Assembly (NCBI GenBank): GCA_965246875.1 | Contig: CBDFFU010000003.1 | Coordinates: forward strand, 434,001 to 498,000 | Source of the DNA: DASWYT01 sp965246875 | GTDB lineage: Bacteria; Pseudomonadota; Alphaproteobacteria; Micavibrionales; SZUA-601 | Reading direction: 5' to 3' | Length of the DNA stretch: 64,000 nucleotides | Position numbers and translations under genes: made by a program | Notes under the pieces: model-generated | The model's input: the letters and a program-made list of their open reading frames with translations, nothing else | Told to the model about the DNA's origin: nothing | Database searches by the model: none | Shown: positions 35,037-43,688 of the stretch, piece by piece | How positions within the stretch are numbered: position 1 is the stretch's first letter | Layout of the letters: each line of letters opens with the position of its first letter

Positions 35037-37127
35037 ATGGCTAAAACACCAAAATCAGGAACGTCATCATTTCTATTAGCTGGCCCACGAATTGCTGATA
35101 AGTTGTTCCAATACGGCGATGTTCCTGTCAAATCTCGTATAGAGAACAAATTTTCTGTTAAGCTCTCTAAAGAGTCTGTCATTGAAGATATTGAGATACA
35201 GCCAGGTGAGCAGTCAGATCAATATACAAAGCGCGTACGTGAAGCAAAAGGTATTGATGTTACCCCTAGACGGCAGCCTATCCTAAAAAAAGTAACGAAA
35301 ACACGCGTCATTGTGAATGGTGGTTCTGCAGCAAACCGGGATAAGGCTGAAAAAGCTTTGATTGAGTTGCAATCAGAATTAATGCGACGCGAAGAAGGCC
35401 GCCTCAATGAGTTGCTTAATAGCCCGCGCAAATTGGATCATTCAAAGCAGGCCATCAAGTTATCAGATACAACATTACAAGCGTCTGTCGATTTTTTGAG
35501 CGCACTTGTGCAAAATAAGGATCTGGCATCGAAAGCTTCGTTAGATAATGTATCAAAGACGATGTCATTGGAAGCTAAGGAGATACAACAAAGAAAAAAT
35601 TCCCGTTCTAATGATGATATAAAAATAGTCAAAGAAAAACTTAGAAGATTTATTAAAATTGATTTGAAAAAACTTAATGAGAATCAAGCGACTGATGCTC
35701 TTACAAGCAAGCTAAGTGATTTAGAAAGTGCATTGACAAACTTGAATTTAAAAGAATTTAAAATTGATAGCACAATTATTGCGATTAATGGCCATATTCA
35801 AGCTATCAAAACGGACGCCGCTGAACGGTTGGAAAAGGAAAAAAATCTTAAAAATGTTTTATATAAAAAACTTCCTGATGATGAAAGAGCTCACTTGCTA
35901 TTACAAATTCAAATGGCTTTGGAATCCAAAAACATTTCCACTGAAGCGATGGATTTGGAATCGTATGCTAAAACAGCACTGTTCAAAATGGATAAAATCA
36001 CATTGATGCCAGGGCAAATTGACCGGATTATCCAAACGGTGGATGTTGCCATTGATCAAAGCACGATAAAAGATGAGTCCCTATCGCGCAAAGAAGAAGA
36101 TCCGTTCAGAGCATCTCACGATAAAAATCGTCAGGAATTTTCTTCAAGCGTTTTGGTTTTGAACAAAAAAGACCGGAATTGGGATTTTGTACCGAACAGT
36201 GAATCACAGGTTCGACAAATTGAAAATATGCGTCAAGGCGGACTCAGTTTGGTGGCTGGACCAGCGGGAACGGGAAAAACATCAGTTGCTGTCGCATTTG
36301 CGCTATCACAACTGGAAGCCGGGAAAACTGGTCGTATTATTATCACATCTCCGATGACAGAGATTGGCGACAAAAAATCCATGGGCTATCTGCCCGGCAA
36401 TGAAATGCAAAAAATGGCGCCCCATATCAGACAAATTTTACGTTCGCTCATTAAATTCGGTGGTAAAGATAAAATCAAGAGCTTAATGGGGCTTTCAGAA
36501 ACACCGCAGCCAGAATATAGCAGATCGCCTCTTTTAGATGACATGCTCAATGATAATGCATTGCAAATTATGCCACTGGCCAATATCCGTGGTTTGGATA
36601 TTCCTGATGCAACCATTATTGTTGATGAAGCACAAAATTTGACTACGGAAGATGCAAAGGCATTGACGACACGTGCTGGTCACAACACTCAAATGGTTTT
36701 CTGTGGTGATCCGGAACAAACCGATTTAACAGGTTTTGACTCGCGTGGATTGCCCATTAGAGATTTTAACAAGCAACCATGCTTTGACATGCTATTGCGT
36801 AATGCTCATTTAAATCCAATGGTAACGGTGACGACATACAAAGAAAACGATATTGTTCGTAGTCCCCTCACACGTGCAAATGTAGAGTGGTTTCGTGCTA
36901 TGCAAACTAACTTTGAAGAAATGGGCGGAATGCCAAACACATTTCGTTCACAATTGGGTTCTAATGGCCGTGATATGACATTATCACCTTCAGATAGAAA
37001 GTTAACTGAAGCATGGTCGCAAAACGACAATTTTTATGCCGAAAAAGGGAATTTACCTGAACGACCAGATCTTTTAGATCGGAAAATTAAAGGAATGACA
37101 ATTCAAAATAGGGTAGTTACTATTTAA
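35037..37127 (+). CDS. Large PhoH-like ATPase with coiled-coil N-terminus
   Basis: A 696-residue protein. Residues ~1-370 are Lys/Glu-rich and mostly helical, probably coiled coil, with no family I recognise. The C-terminal third is a PhoH-type P-loop ATPase: Walker A GPAGTGKTS near 408, SMGYLPGNEMQKMAPHI, then Walker B TIIVDEAQNL near 525 and CGDPEQTDL. Compared with the true phoH downstream it is AT-rich and about twice as long. GAGGAG lies eight bases before the ATG. The nucleic acid or protein target of the N-terminal part is unknown. Confidence 0.8.
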   Translation: MAKTPKSGTSSFLLAGPRIADKLFQYGDVPVKSRIENKFSVKLSKESVIEDIEIQPGEQSDQYTKRVREAKGIDVTPRRQPILKKVTKTRVIVNGGSAANRDKAEKALIELQSELMRREEGRLNELLNSPRKLDHSKQAIKLSDTTLQASVDFLSALVQNKDLASKASLDNVSKTMSLEAKEIQQRKNSRSNDDIKIVKEKLRRFIKIDLKKLNENQATDALTSKLSDLESALTNLNLKEFKIDSTIIAINGHIQAIKTDAAERLEKEKNLKNVLYKKLPDDERAHLLLQIQMALESKNISTEAMDLESYAKTALFKMDKITLMPGQIDRIIQTVDVAIDQSTIKDESLSRKEEDPFRASHDKNRQEFSSSVLVLNKKDRNWDFVPNSESQVRQIENMRQGGLSLVAGPAGTGKTSVAVAFALSQLEAGKTGRIIITSPMTEIGDKKSMGYLPGNEMQKMAPHIRQILRSLIKFGGKDKIKSLMGLSETPQPEYSRSPLLDDMLNDNALQIMPLANIRGLDIPDATIIVDEAQNLTTEDAKALTTRAGHNTQMVFCGDPEQTDLTGFDSRGLPIRDFNKQPCFDMLLRNAHLNPMVTVTTYKENDIVRSPLTRANVEWFRAMQTNFEEMGGMPNTFRSQLGSNGRDMTLSPSDRKLTEAWSQNDNFYAEKGNLPERPDLLDRKIKGMTIQNRVVTI

Positions 37128-37162
37128 GCTGTTTTTGAGTTTAGGGTTGGAAGGAAAAGAAT

Positions 37163-37438
37163 ATGTATCATAATCAACGTTCTTTATCTCAAACGGGCTT
37201 TCATCGTAAGACAAAGCAACGTCAAAAAGTTTTGCGCCAGAAACAAATTGAAACTCTTAAAGATAATGCGCTAAAAATCGTGACACCAACTAGCGATTGG
37301 CCAGATGTTGATACTGCAGACATAGGCTTTGAGCAATTTTTGGCAAATATTCCTGATCCCTCAACTCACTCGGATATGCACCACGATATTTCTAACGCCG
37401 CATGGAATGCCCAAAAGAATGCCGCCCACTATACTTAA
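37163..37438 (+). CDS. Small hypothetical partner of the PhoH-like gene
   Basis: An unrecognised 91-residue protein, AT-rich like the gene before it. The N-terminus is strongly basic (HRKTKQRQKVLRQKQIE) and could bind nucleic acid; the C-terminus is acidic. GGAAGG is placed well for the ATG. It starts 35 bases after the PhoH-like gene and the pair occupies the space between miaB and phoH, suggesting one transferred unit. Confidence 0.6.
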   Translation: MYHNQRSLSQTGFHRKTKQRQKVLRQKQIETLKDNALKIVTPTSDWPDVDTADIGFEQFLANIPDPSTHSDMHHDISNAAWNAQKNAAHYT

Positions 37439-37518
37439 TTAACTCTCTACCTCTTGTTAATCTTTCCAGCCGATACTAGATGAGACAGGATTAACCTGTT
37501 GATCCGGCCAAACACCGG

Positions 37519-38544
37519 ATGACCGCATCAGAGGAGATTGCGTTTTTGACCGCTCGGAATTCTTCGGACCCAGCCCGCATGCTGGAACTCGTTTTCGATG
37601 ACAACGCGCTTTTGCCCGAACTGTTCGGCGCCAACAATGAAAATCTCAACCGCATCGAGCGCGCGCTGGGCGTGACGATCTCGGCTATGGGCAACCAGGT
37701 GACGGTGGCCGGTTCGGCCGATGCCACGCAACAGGCGCAGGAAGCGTTTGACGCCTTGTGGGACCGCCTTGAAAAAGATTTGCCGGTGTCCGACAGTGAC
37801 GTCGACGCCGCGATCCGCATCGCCAGCTCCACCGTTGACCGGGACACCAAAAAAATGGCCATGGCCGCTTTTACCGACAAGCCACGCAAAGTCGTGACGC
37901 AACGCAAGCACATTTCGCCACGCTCCACCACGCAGGCCGCTTATCTCACCGCCATCGATAAATACGCCATGGTGTTCGGCATCGGCCCGGCCGGAACGGG
38001 GAAAACCTATCTGGCCGTTGCCGCCGGCGTGCAACTATTGACCGAGGGCAAGGTCGAAAAAATGATTTTCTCACGCCCCGCAGTCGAAGCGGGTGAGCAT
38101 CTCGGTTTCCTGCCGGGTGACATGCAGGAAAAAATCGACCCCTATCTGCGCCCGATCTATGACGCGCTGTATGACATGCTGCCGCAAGATCAGGTCGTGC
38201 GCATGATGGCGGCGAAACAAATCGAGATTGCCCCGCTGGCCTTTATGCGCGGACGCACCCTGACTGATGCCTATGTCGTTTTGGACGAGGCGCAAAACAC
38301 GACCGCCATGCAGATGAAAATGTTCCTGACCCGCATGGGCGAACGCTCGAAGATGGTCATCAACGGTGACATCACGCAAACCGATCTGCCGTACAGCCAG
38401 ACCTCCGGCCTGCAGGAAGCGGAACGTTTGCTGCGTCCGGTCAAAGACATCGCTTTTGTCGAGTTCACGGCAGCCGATGTGGTGCGTCACCCGCTGGTTG
38501 GCAAGATCATTCAGGCCTATGATGCCGATAAGCGACAGCTCTAA
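37519..38544 (+). CDS. phoH: PhoH family ATPase
   Basis: A 341-residue PhoH protein. An N-terminal KH-like segment (NENLNRIERALGVTISAMG) precedes the P-loop ATPase, with GPAGTGKTYLA near residue 156, VVLDEAQNT near 255 and NGDITQTDLP. PhoH proteins are linked to RNA metabolism together with the RNase YbeY, which starts three bases downstream. Confidence 0.95.
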   Translation: MTASEEIAFLTARNSSDPARMLELVFDDNALLPELFGANNENLNRIERALGVTISAMGNQVTVAGSADATQQAQEAFDALWDRLEKDLPVSDSDVDAAIRIASSTVDRDTKKMAMAAFTDKPRKVVTQRKHISPRSTTQAAYLTAIDKYAMVFGIGPAGTGKTYLAVAAGVQLLTEGKVEKMIFSRPAVEAGEHLGFLPGDMQEKIDPYLRPIYDALYDMLPQDQVVRMMAAKQIEIAPLAFMRGRTLTDAYVVLDEAQNTTAMQMKMFLTRMGERSKMVINGDITQTDLPYSQTSGLQEAERLLRPVKDIAFVEFTAADVVRHPLVGKIIQAYDADKRQL

Positions 38545-38547
38545 GTC

Positions 38548-39063
38548 ATGCCGGTCGAAATTAATTTCCTGACGGAACTGCGTGACTGGCGTGAGCTGGT
38601 GAAGGCGGAAAAGGCGACATGGAAAACGCTGATACTGGCCACCCTGCCGCATGCTCCGGTTAAGCTGCCAGCCGATTTTGCCATTAATGTGCTGCTGGCC
38701 GATAACGCCACTGTCCAACGGCTGAACCGCGAGTATCGTGAGATCGACAAGCCAACGAACATCTTGTCTTTTCCGCAGATCGAAGAGTGGGATGATGCCG
38801 AAGCCGTGCTGGAACTGGCGCAATCGGACGACCCCGTGCTGGGTGATCTGATCCTGGCCTGGGACGTCGTGAAGACCGAGGCCGCGGCGCAAAACAAGAC
38901 AATTGCCGACCATGTCGCGCATTTGCTTGTACATGGCACGCTGCATCTGCTAGGCTATGACCATCTTGAAGACGACGAGGCTGAGGCTATGGAGGCGTTG
39001 GAAACAACGATTCTCACAGCCCATGATATTGCCAACCCGTATCACGACGACTTTGTAACGTAA
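38548..39063 (+). CDS. ybeY: Endoribonuclease YbeY
   Basis: A 171-residue metal-dependent RNase for rRNA maturation and ribosome quality control. The zinc motif HLLVHGTLHLLGYDH lies near residues 125-139, and NREYREIDKPTNILSFP is the family N-terminal signature. Coupled to phoH upstream and corC downstream. Confidence 0.95.
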   Translation: MPVEINFLTELRDWRELVKAEKATWKTLILATLPHAPVKLPADFAINVLLADNATVQRLNREYREIDKPTNILSFPQIEEWDDAEAVLELAQSDDPVLGDLILAWDVVKTEAAAQNKTIADHVAHLLVHGTLHLLGYDHLEDDEAEAMEALETTILTAHDIANPYHDDFVT

Positions 39064-39084
39064 CCACGGTGTACCAAACACATT

Positions 39085-40044
39085 ATGCCTGACGATGCTT
39101 CTGAGACCCTGGCGCCTGCGCCCGGCCTGTCCGCCGAACGATCTTCTCCCGTTATTTCTGTCCCCGTGACTGAACGCTTGTCGTCCAAGACGACGTCCAG
39201 AGGCAAGGTGTTGTCTCTCGTCAAATCGTTCCGCGACATTTTCCCGGCGCGCGACAGTGACGATGACGATCTGCCCCAAACGCAAAAAGAACAGGACATC
39301 GACCAGGCGCATAAAACGCTGATCGACAATGTGCGCGACGTACGCGGCCTGACCGCCGAAGACATCATGGTGCCGCGTGTCGATATTGTGGCGTTGCCGA
39401 TCACCACCACACAAGACGAATTAATGGCGCTGTACCGCGAACGCCCGCACACGCGTCTGCCGATTTATCAGGATTCACTCGACGATATTGTCGGCTTCGT
39501 CCATATCAAAGACGTGCTGACGGTGATGGCATCAAGCAAAGAAATCGTCGTGCGTGACATGATCCGCGATGTGATGATTGTGTCGCCGTCTGTTCCCGTG
39601 CTCGACCTCCTGGTCGACATGCAGCAGAATAAACGTCAATTGGCGGTCGTCGTTGATGAATATGGCGGCATTGATGGGCTGGTGGCGATCAATGACATCA
39701 TCGAAGCCATCGTCGGTGAAATCCGGGACGAGCATATCAACACCAAGGCCCCGCGTTTGCTGGAACGGGCCGATGGCACGATTCTGGCTGATGCGCGTGT
39801 CTATGCTGATGATTTCGAAGCGCGTTTCGGCGCGTTCCTGACGGAAGAAGAGCGCGAAGAGATCGACACGCTGGGCGGTGTCGTCATGGCACTGGCCGGT
39901 CATTTGCCGACACGCGGCGAAATGCTGACGCACCCCAGCGGCTGGCAGTTTGAAATTACCGATGCCGATCCGCGCCGCGTGAAACGCCTGCGCCTGCATC
40001 GCCCGAACCTGGCTAACCCGGATGTTAAAAAAGACGATGTTTAA
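39085..40044 (+). CDS. corC: CorC/YbeX-type CBS-domain protein
   Basis: A 319-residue cytoplasmic protein with two CBS domains (EDIMVPRVDIVALP near 92; VVVDEYGGIDGLVAINDIIE near 190) and a C-terminal CorC/transporter-associated domain (DTLGGVVMALAGHLPTRGE). Roles proposed for the family include Mg/Co efflux and ribosome-related functions. It overlaps lnt, in the conserved ybeY-corC-lnt order. Confidence 0.92.
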   Translation: MPDDASETLAPAPGLSAERSSPVISVPVTERLSSKTTSRGKVLSLVKSFRDIFPARDSDDDDLPQTQKEQDIDQAHKTLIDNVRDVRGLTAEDIMVPRVDIVALPITTTQDELMALYRERPHTRLPIYQDSLDDIVGFVHIKDVLTVMASSKEIVVRDMIRDVMIVSPSVPVLDLLVDMQQNKRQLAVVVDEYGGIDGLVAINDIIEAIVGEIRDEHINTKAPRLLERADGTILADARVYADDFEARFGAFLTEEEREEIDTLGGVVMALAGHLPTRGEMLTHPSGWQFEITDADPRRVKRLRLHRPNLANPDVKKDDV

Positions 40045-41653
40045 TTTTCCCATGGCTAATTTTATTGGGCAACGCATCGCCGCAATGCCACGTTCGCGTG
40101 AGAATATTCTGTTGCTCATGATGGGTGCATTGTCAGCACTGGCCTTGCCGCCCATTCATGCGCTGGCGATCCTGTGGCTGACCATTCCGGCGTGGCTGCT
40201 GCTGCTGGAAAAAGCCCCAACGGGCAAACGCGCCTTCTGGATGGGCTGGCTGTTTGGGTTTGGCTATTTTATTGCGGGCCTGTATTGGATTGCCGCCGCG
40301 TTGTTTGTTGATATTGCACGCTATTGGTGGGTGTTGCCATTTGCGGCTTGTGGTTTGCCCGTTCTTATGGCGGCCTATTGGGGACTGGCGGCGGTGGCCT
40401 GGCATTATCTGGCGTGGCGCGGCTGGCCGAAACTCCTGGCGTTTGCGGTCATTTTTACACTGTGCGAATATGTGCGCGGCTGGATGTTCAGCGGCTTTCC
40501 GTGGAATTATATCGGTTATGCGTGGACGGCGTTTTTGCCGTTGCTGCAAAGCGTTTCGCTGTTCGGCGTCATCGGCCTGAGCTTTTTGACATTTTTATTG
40601 GCAGCACTGCCGTATCTCTACATCACACGCCCACATCCGGACGATCATCACCGCAATCTGTTTGCGGGTGTAATTTTAGGCGTGGTCATTAGCCTGTCGG
40701 CCTGGGGCTTTGGGCGCATCAGCCATCCGCCGGCCTTGGCCGACAAACCGATTATCGTGCGCATCGTGCAGCCGAATATTGCCCAGGAAGCGAAATGGTC
40801 AGAAGCCCAACAAAAACAGCATCGCGACGCCTTGTGGCGGTTGAGCAAATCGACGACCGATCAAACAGCCACAACCGATACGAAAAAAGCCGGTCTCGTT
40901 CCCGGTCTCATCGTCTGGCCGGAAACGGCGATTGGCCTGATCGACACGGTCGATGTGCGTGAATGGCAACAGCAATTGCACGACAATATCGCGCCGGATA
41001 CATTGCTGGCGACCGGTGTGCTGGAAGGCGACGTGACACCAGCAAATGAACCGACATTTTACAACCGCATGGATGTCTTTAATGCGTCTGGCGAGCCGCT
41101 GGCGATGTACGCGAAATCCCATCTCGTGCCATTCGGTGAATATCTGCCGTTTCAAAAATACTGGCCAGTGACACCACCCGCCGTGACGGCTGGCACATTT
41201 TCCGCCGGTGATGGGGTGCAAACGTTCCACGTCAAAAACCTGCCGCCGTTCAGTGCGCTGGTCTGTTACGAAGTCATTTTCCCCGATCAGATCGCCAATA
41301 ACAAAGACCGCCCGCAATTTTTGCTGAATGTGACGAATGATGCCTGGTATGGCCGCACGTCGGGTCCATATCAGCATCTGGCCATCACGCAAACACGCGC
41401 GGTGGAACAGGGCTTGCCGATGATCCGCGCGGCGAACACGGGTATTTCCGCGATGATCGACGGGCAGGGACGGATTGTGTCATCACTGGGGCTGGGTGAA
41501 ACCGGACGGATCGATACCGTTTTGCCACGCGCGTTGCATACGACGTTGTTTGCCAAATACGGCACGGAGAGCTGGCTGCTGTTGTTGGGCTTGAGCTTTG
41601 TCATCGCTTATTTTGGCCAGACCGCGCAGCAAAAACGTCCAACAGTTGCTTAA
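40037..41653 (+). CDS. lnt: Apolipoprotein N-acyltransferase
   Basis: A 538-residue inner-membrane enzyme that adds the third acyl chain to lipoproteins. About six N-terminal helices are followed by a periplasmic nitrilase-type domain and a C-terminal helix. The Glu-Lys-Cys triad is visible in WPETAI (~294), AKSHLVPFGEYLPF (~358) and VCYEVIF (~408). ATG codons at 40022, 40037 and 40052 are possible starts; 40037 overlaps the corC stop by eight bases and is a compromise. Confidence 0.93.
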   Translation: MFNFPMANFIGQRIAAMPRSRENILLLMMGALSALALPPIHALAILWLTIPAWLLLLEKAPTGKRAFWMGWLFGFGYFIAGLYWIAAALFVDIARYWWVLPFAACGLPVLMAAYWGLAAVAWHYLAWRGWPKLLAFAVIFTLCEYVRGWMFSGFPWNYIGYAWTAFLPLLQSVSLFGVIGLSFLTFLLAALPYLYITRPHPDDHHRNLFAGVILGVVISLSAWGFGRISHPPALADKPIIVRIVQPNIAQEAKWSEAQQKQHRDALWRLSKSTTDQTATTDTKKAGLVPGLIVWPETAIGLIDTVDVREWQQQLHDNIAPDTLLATGVLEGDVTPANEPTFYNRMDVFNASGEPLAMYAKSHLVPFGEYLPFQKYWPVTPPAVTAGTFSAGDGVQTFHVKNLPPFSALVCYEVIFPDQIANNKDRPQFLLNVTNDAWYGRTSGPYQHLAITQTRAVEQGLPMIRAANTGISAMIDGQGRIVSSLGLGETGRIDTVLPRALHTTLFAKYGTESWLLLLGLSFVIAYFGQTAQQKRPTVA

Positions 41654-41654
41654 A

Positions 41655-42599
41655 ATGGACCGCCGTCTCTGCGTCGCACCGATGATGGATTGGACAGACC
41701 GGCATTGCCGGTTTTTTCATCGCCTGCTATCGCCGCATACTGTTCTCTACACCGAAATGGTGCATGCCAATGCCGTCATTCATGGCGACGCTGACCGGCA
41801 TTTGAGATTCTCACCACAGGAACATCCCATCGCGCTGCAATGGGGCGGCATCAATGCCAACGATCTGGCGAAGGCCACACAAATTGCGAATGCCTACAAC
41901 TATGATGAGATCAATCTCAATTGCGGTTGCCCGTCTGACCGCGTGCAAAGCGGACAATTCGGCGTGTGCCTGATGGATGAACCGGGCAAAGTGGCTGAGG
42001 CTATCGCCGCGATGCAAGCAGTTACCTCTGCATCAGTTACGGTGAAAACACGTTTGGGCATTGATGACAAAGACAGTTACGACTATCTCGCCCATTTCGT
42101 GCGCACCGTCCATGAACAGGGTGGCTGTAACGTCTTTATTCTGCACGCCCGCAAAGCCTGGCTTAAAGGCCTCAGCCCGAAAGAAAACCGCACGGTGCCG
42201 GCATTGGACTGGTCGCGCGTCCATCGCATCAAACAGGACTTCCCGCACTTGCAGGTCATCATCAATGGTGGCTTTGAAGAAACGGATGATATCCTGCCAC
42301 AATTGGATGTAGTTGATGGCGTTATGATCGGCCGCCGCGCCTATCAGGTGCCGTATGATCTCAGCGTTTGGGACAATGCGCTATACGGCACGGCTTTGCC
42401 GTCACGCAGCCACATCGTGCGCGCCATGTGCGTTTACATGCAAGCGGAATTAAACGACGGCAACCACCTCAAACGCATCACGCGGCACATGATGGGATTG
42501 TACCACGGCCAGCCGTTATCAAAGACGTGGAAACACGCGCTGCATGCGGCCAGTCAGACGAACACGTTAAGTGCTCTGCAGCCGTTTGCTGACCAGTAA
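41655..42599 (+). CDS. dusA: tRNA-dihydrouridine synthase DusA
   Basis: A 314-residue FMN enzyme that reduces U20/U20a in tRNA D-loops. It has VAPMMDWTDRHCRFF at the N-terminus, the catalytic Cys in NLNCGCPSDRV, VKTRLGIDD, and ARKAWLKGLSPKENR, a DusA-type signature. The ATG at 41655, one base after the lnt stop, gives the family N-terminus; the frame is open back to 41598 inside lnt. Confidence 0.94.
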   Translation: MDRRLCVAPMMDWTDRHCRFFHRLLSPHTVLYTEMVHANAVIHGDADRHLRFSPQEHPIALQWGGINANDLAKATQIANAYNYDEINLNCGCPSDRVQSGQFGVCLMDEPGKVAEAIAAMQAVTSASVTVKTRLGIDDKDSYDYLAHFVRTVHEQGGCNVFILHARKAWLKGLSPKENRTVPALDWSRVHRIKQDFPHLQVIINGGFEETDDILPQLDVVDGVMIGRRAYQVPYDLSVWDNALYGTALPSRSHIVRAMCVYMQAELNDGNHLKRITRHMMGLYHGQPLSKTWKHALHAASQTNTLSALQPFADQ

Positions 42600-42654
42600 A
42601 TGCATTAGGAATGTATTCCTATAACTAGTTGATTTTCAATGGCAAAGGGCCAAA

Positions 42655-42670
42655 TGTTTCACGTGAAACA
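42655..42670. other. parS centromere site
   Basis: TGTTTCACGTGAAACA is an exact match to the bacterial chromosomal parS consensus bound by ParB. The palindrome extends perfectly to 22 bases (42652-42673). It lies in the gap after dusA. parS sites usually cluster near oriC, which fits a chromosomal, origin-proximal location; parA and parB are not in the window. Confidence 0.9.
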
Positions 42671-42704
42671 TTTTGGTTGACTTAAAAAATGCAGCCAGAT
42701 TAAC

Positions 42705-42756
42705 CCCTGCCGTCATCCCAGAAATTGCGCAGCAATTGTCTGGGATCCCCCTTTAA
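42705..42756 (+). repeat. Left inverted hairpin repeat
   Basis: Begins CCCTGCCGTCATCCCAG and ends TCTGGGATCCCCCTTTAA. The arms ATCCCAGA/TCTGGGAT and AATTGC/GCAATT close a three-base loop, with one unpaired G. It is the reverse complement of the copy at 43105-43157. Confidence 0.85.
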
Positions 42757-42763
42757 CCCGCTT

Positions 42764-43033
42764 TCAGTCCGGCACCAGAGTCTCGTACAAATCCGCCCAT
42801 TGCGGATTGAACTTTGTAATGAGGTTATCCTTCCACGCCCGTTCCCAATCCTTGATTTTATGCTCCCGCTCAAAAGCTAAGCCAGCAGTAGGATGTTGTT
42901 CATAGTAGACGAGGCGCGTTGTCTTATAGCGTTTGGTAAAAACAGAGCCACGCCCTATTTTGTGTTGCCAAGTGCGATAACAGAGATTGTTGGTCATTCC
43001 CGTATAAAGTACGGTATTGCCTTGATTGGCCAT
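42764..43033 (-). CDS. GIY-YIG nuclease family protein, 5'-truncated
   Basis: An 89-residue product of the small GIY-YIG (URI-type) endonuclease family. LYTGMTNNL (the YIG half), YRTWQHK, the Tyr/Glu region YYEQHPTAGLAFEREHKIK and the C-terminal KDNLITKFNPQWADL are present. The first half-motif lies upstream of the ATG: the preceding in-frame codons read Lys-His-Phe-stop-Val-Tyr-Ile, so a TAG (43043-43045 on the plus strand) has replaced the expected Tyr of YVYIM. No alternative start restores the missing strand, so the protein is probably truncated and may be inactive. Confidence 0.75.
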   Translation of the reverse strand: MANQGNTVLYTGMTNNLCYRTWQHKIGRGSVFTKRYKTTRLVYYEQHPTAGLAFEREHKIKDWERAWKDNLITKFNPQWADLYETLVPD

Positions 43034-43104
43034 GATATAGACCTAGAAGTGTTTCTCACACGTGGCTGCAGATTAAAATCAACGCATTAAAACGTCAAAT
43101 GGAT

Positions 43105-43157
43105 TTAAGGGGGATCCCAGACAAAATGCTGTGCATTTTTCTGGGATGACGGCAGGG
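43105..43157 (-). repeat. Right inverted hairpin repeat
   Basis: Reverse complement of the left repeat with one extra base and several changes. Its inner stem is AAAATGC/GCATTTT where the left copy has AATTGC/GCAATT, so changes on one arm are matched on the other. The outer ATCCCAGA/TCTGGGAT stem and both flanks (GCCGTC, CCCCCTT) are identical. Confidence 0.85.
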
Positions 43158-43237
43158 AAGAAACGTGAAAACCGAAACGACCACAAACGAAAAAACACTC
43201 CCTGCGGCGCGCTTTTCGAACTTAAAGCTACCGATTT

Positions 43238-43603
43238 TTAATGCGCATGGCCCGCCGCACCGCTGCTCTCGGTACCAAAGCTTTCGCCACAGCCACAGGA
43301 TGAGCGCACATTCGGGTTGTCGAACGTAAACCCTTCTTCAGTGTCGCTGGACACATAATTAATGGTCGTACCCAGAATATGCATGATGGATTGCGGGTCG
43401 ACGTACAACGTTACGCCATCAGCCGTCGTGACGATTTCATCGCCCGGCTCGCTCTCGGTGGCGTATTCCATGAAATACATCATGCCGGAACAGCCGCGCG
43501 CCTTGACGCCGACGCGGATAGCAGTCGCACCAGCGCCGGTATCGGTCAGCATGGTTTTCATTTGGGTAGCGGCGTCGGGGGTGACGGCAAGAATAGCGGC
43601 CAT
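43238..43603 (-). CDS. sufA: Iron-sulfur carrier, SufA/IscA family
   Basis: A 121-residue A-type carrier that accepts Fe-S clusters and passes them to apoproteins. The three conserved Cys are Cys38 (RGCSG), Cys103 and Cys105 (SCGCGESF). The last 13 residues (Ser/Gly/His-rich, ending AGHAH) extend past the usual end. It lies 85 bases downstream of sufT on the same strand and 22 kb from the main suf operon. The SufA name is by context; an ErpA role is also possible. Confidence 0.88.
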   Translation of the reverse strand: MAAILAVTPDAATQMKTMLTDTGAGATAIRVGVKARGCSGMMYFMEYATESEPGDEIVTTADGVTLYVDPQSIMHILGTTINYVSSDTEEGFTFDNPNVRSSCGCGESFGTESSGAAGHAH

Positions 43604-43688
43604 GGTTTGTCTCCTGAAACGAGTCTAGAAATGATAATCGGTGTATCTACCTAATATAAGTCTGGCACCTGAAAAAGTCCAACCGAAA

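Larger units (their letters stand above)
42705..43157. mobile_element. Repeat-flanked GIY-YIG unit (candidate mobile element)
   Basis: A 453-base unit with inverted terminal copies of a ~52-base hairpin repeat enclosing a single GIY-YIG nuclease gene. The two copies keep base pairing despite different stem sequences. No transposase, and no target duplication that I can identify. It would be non-autonomous or use the GIY-YIG protein itself for movement, by analogy with REP/RAYT units. The mobility is inference. Confidence 0.55.

Noticed and set aside
42705..43157. CRISPR-like or IS element reading of the inverted repeats
   Set aside because: There are only two copies, inverted, with no spacers or transposase; a repeat-flanked nuclease unit fits better.
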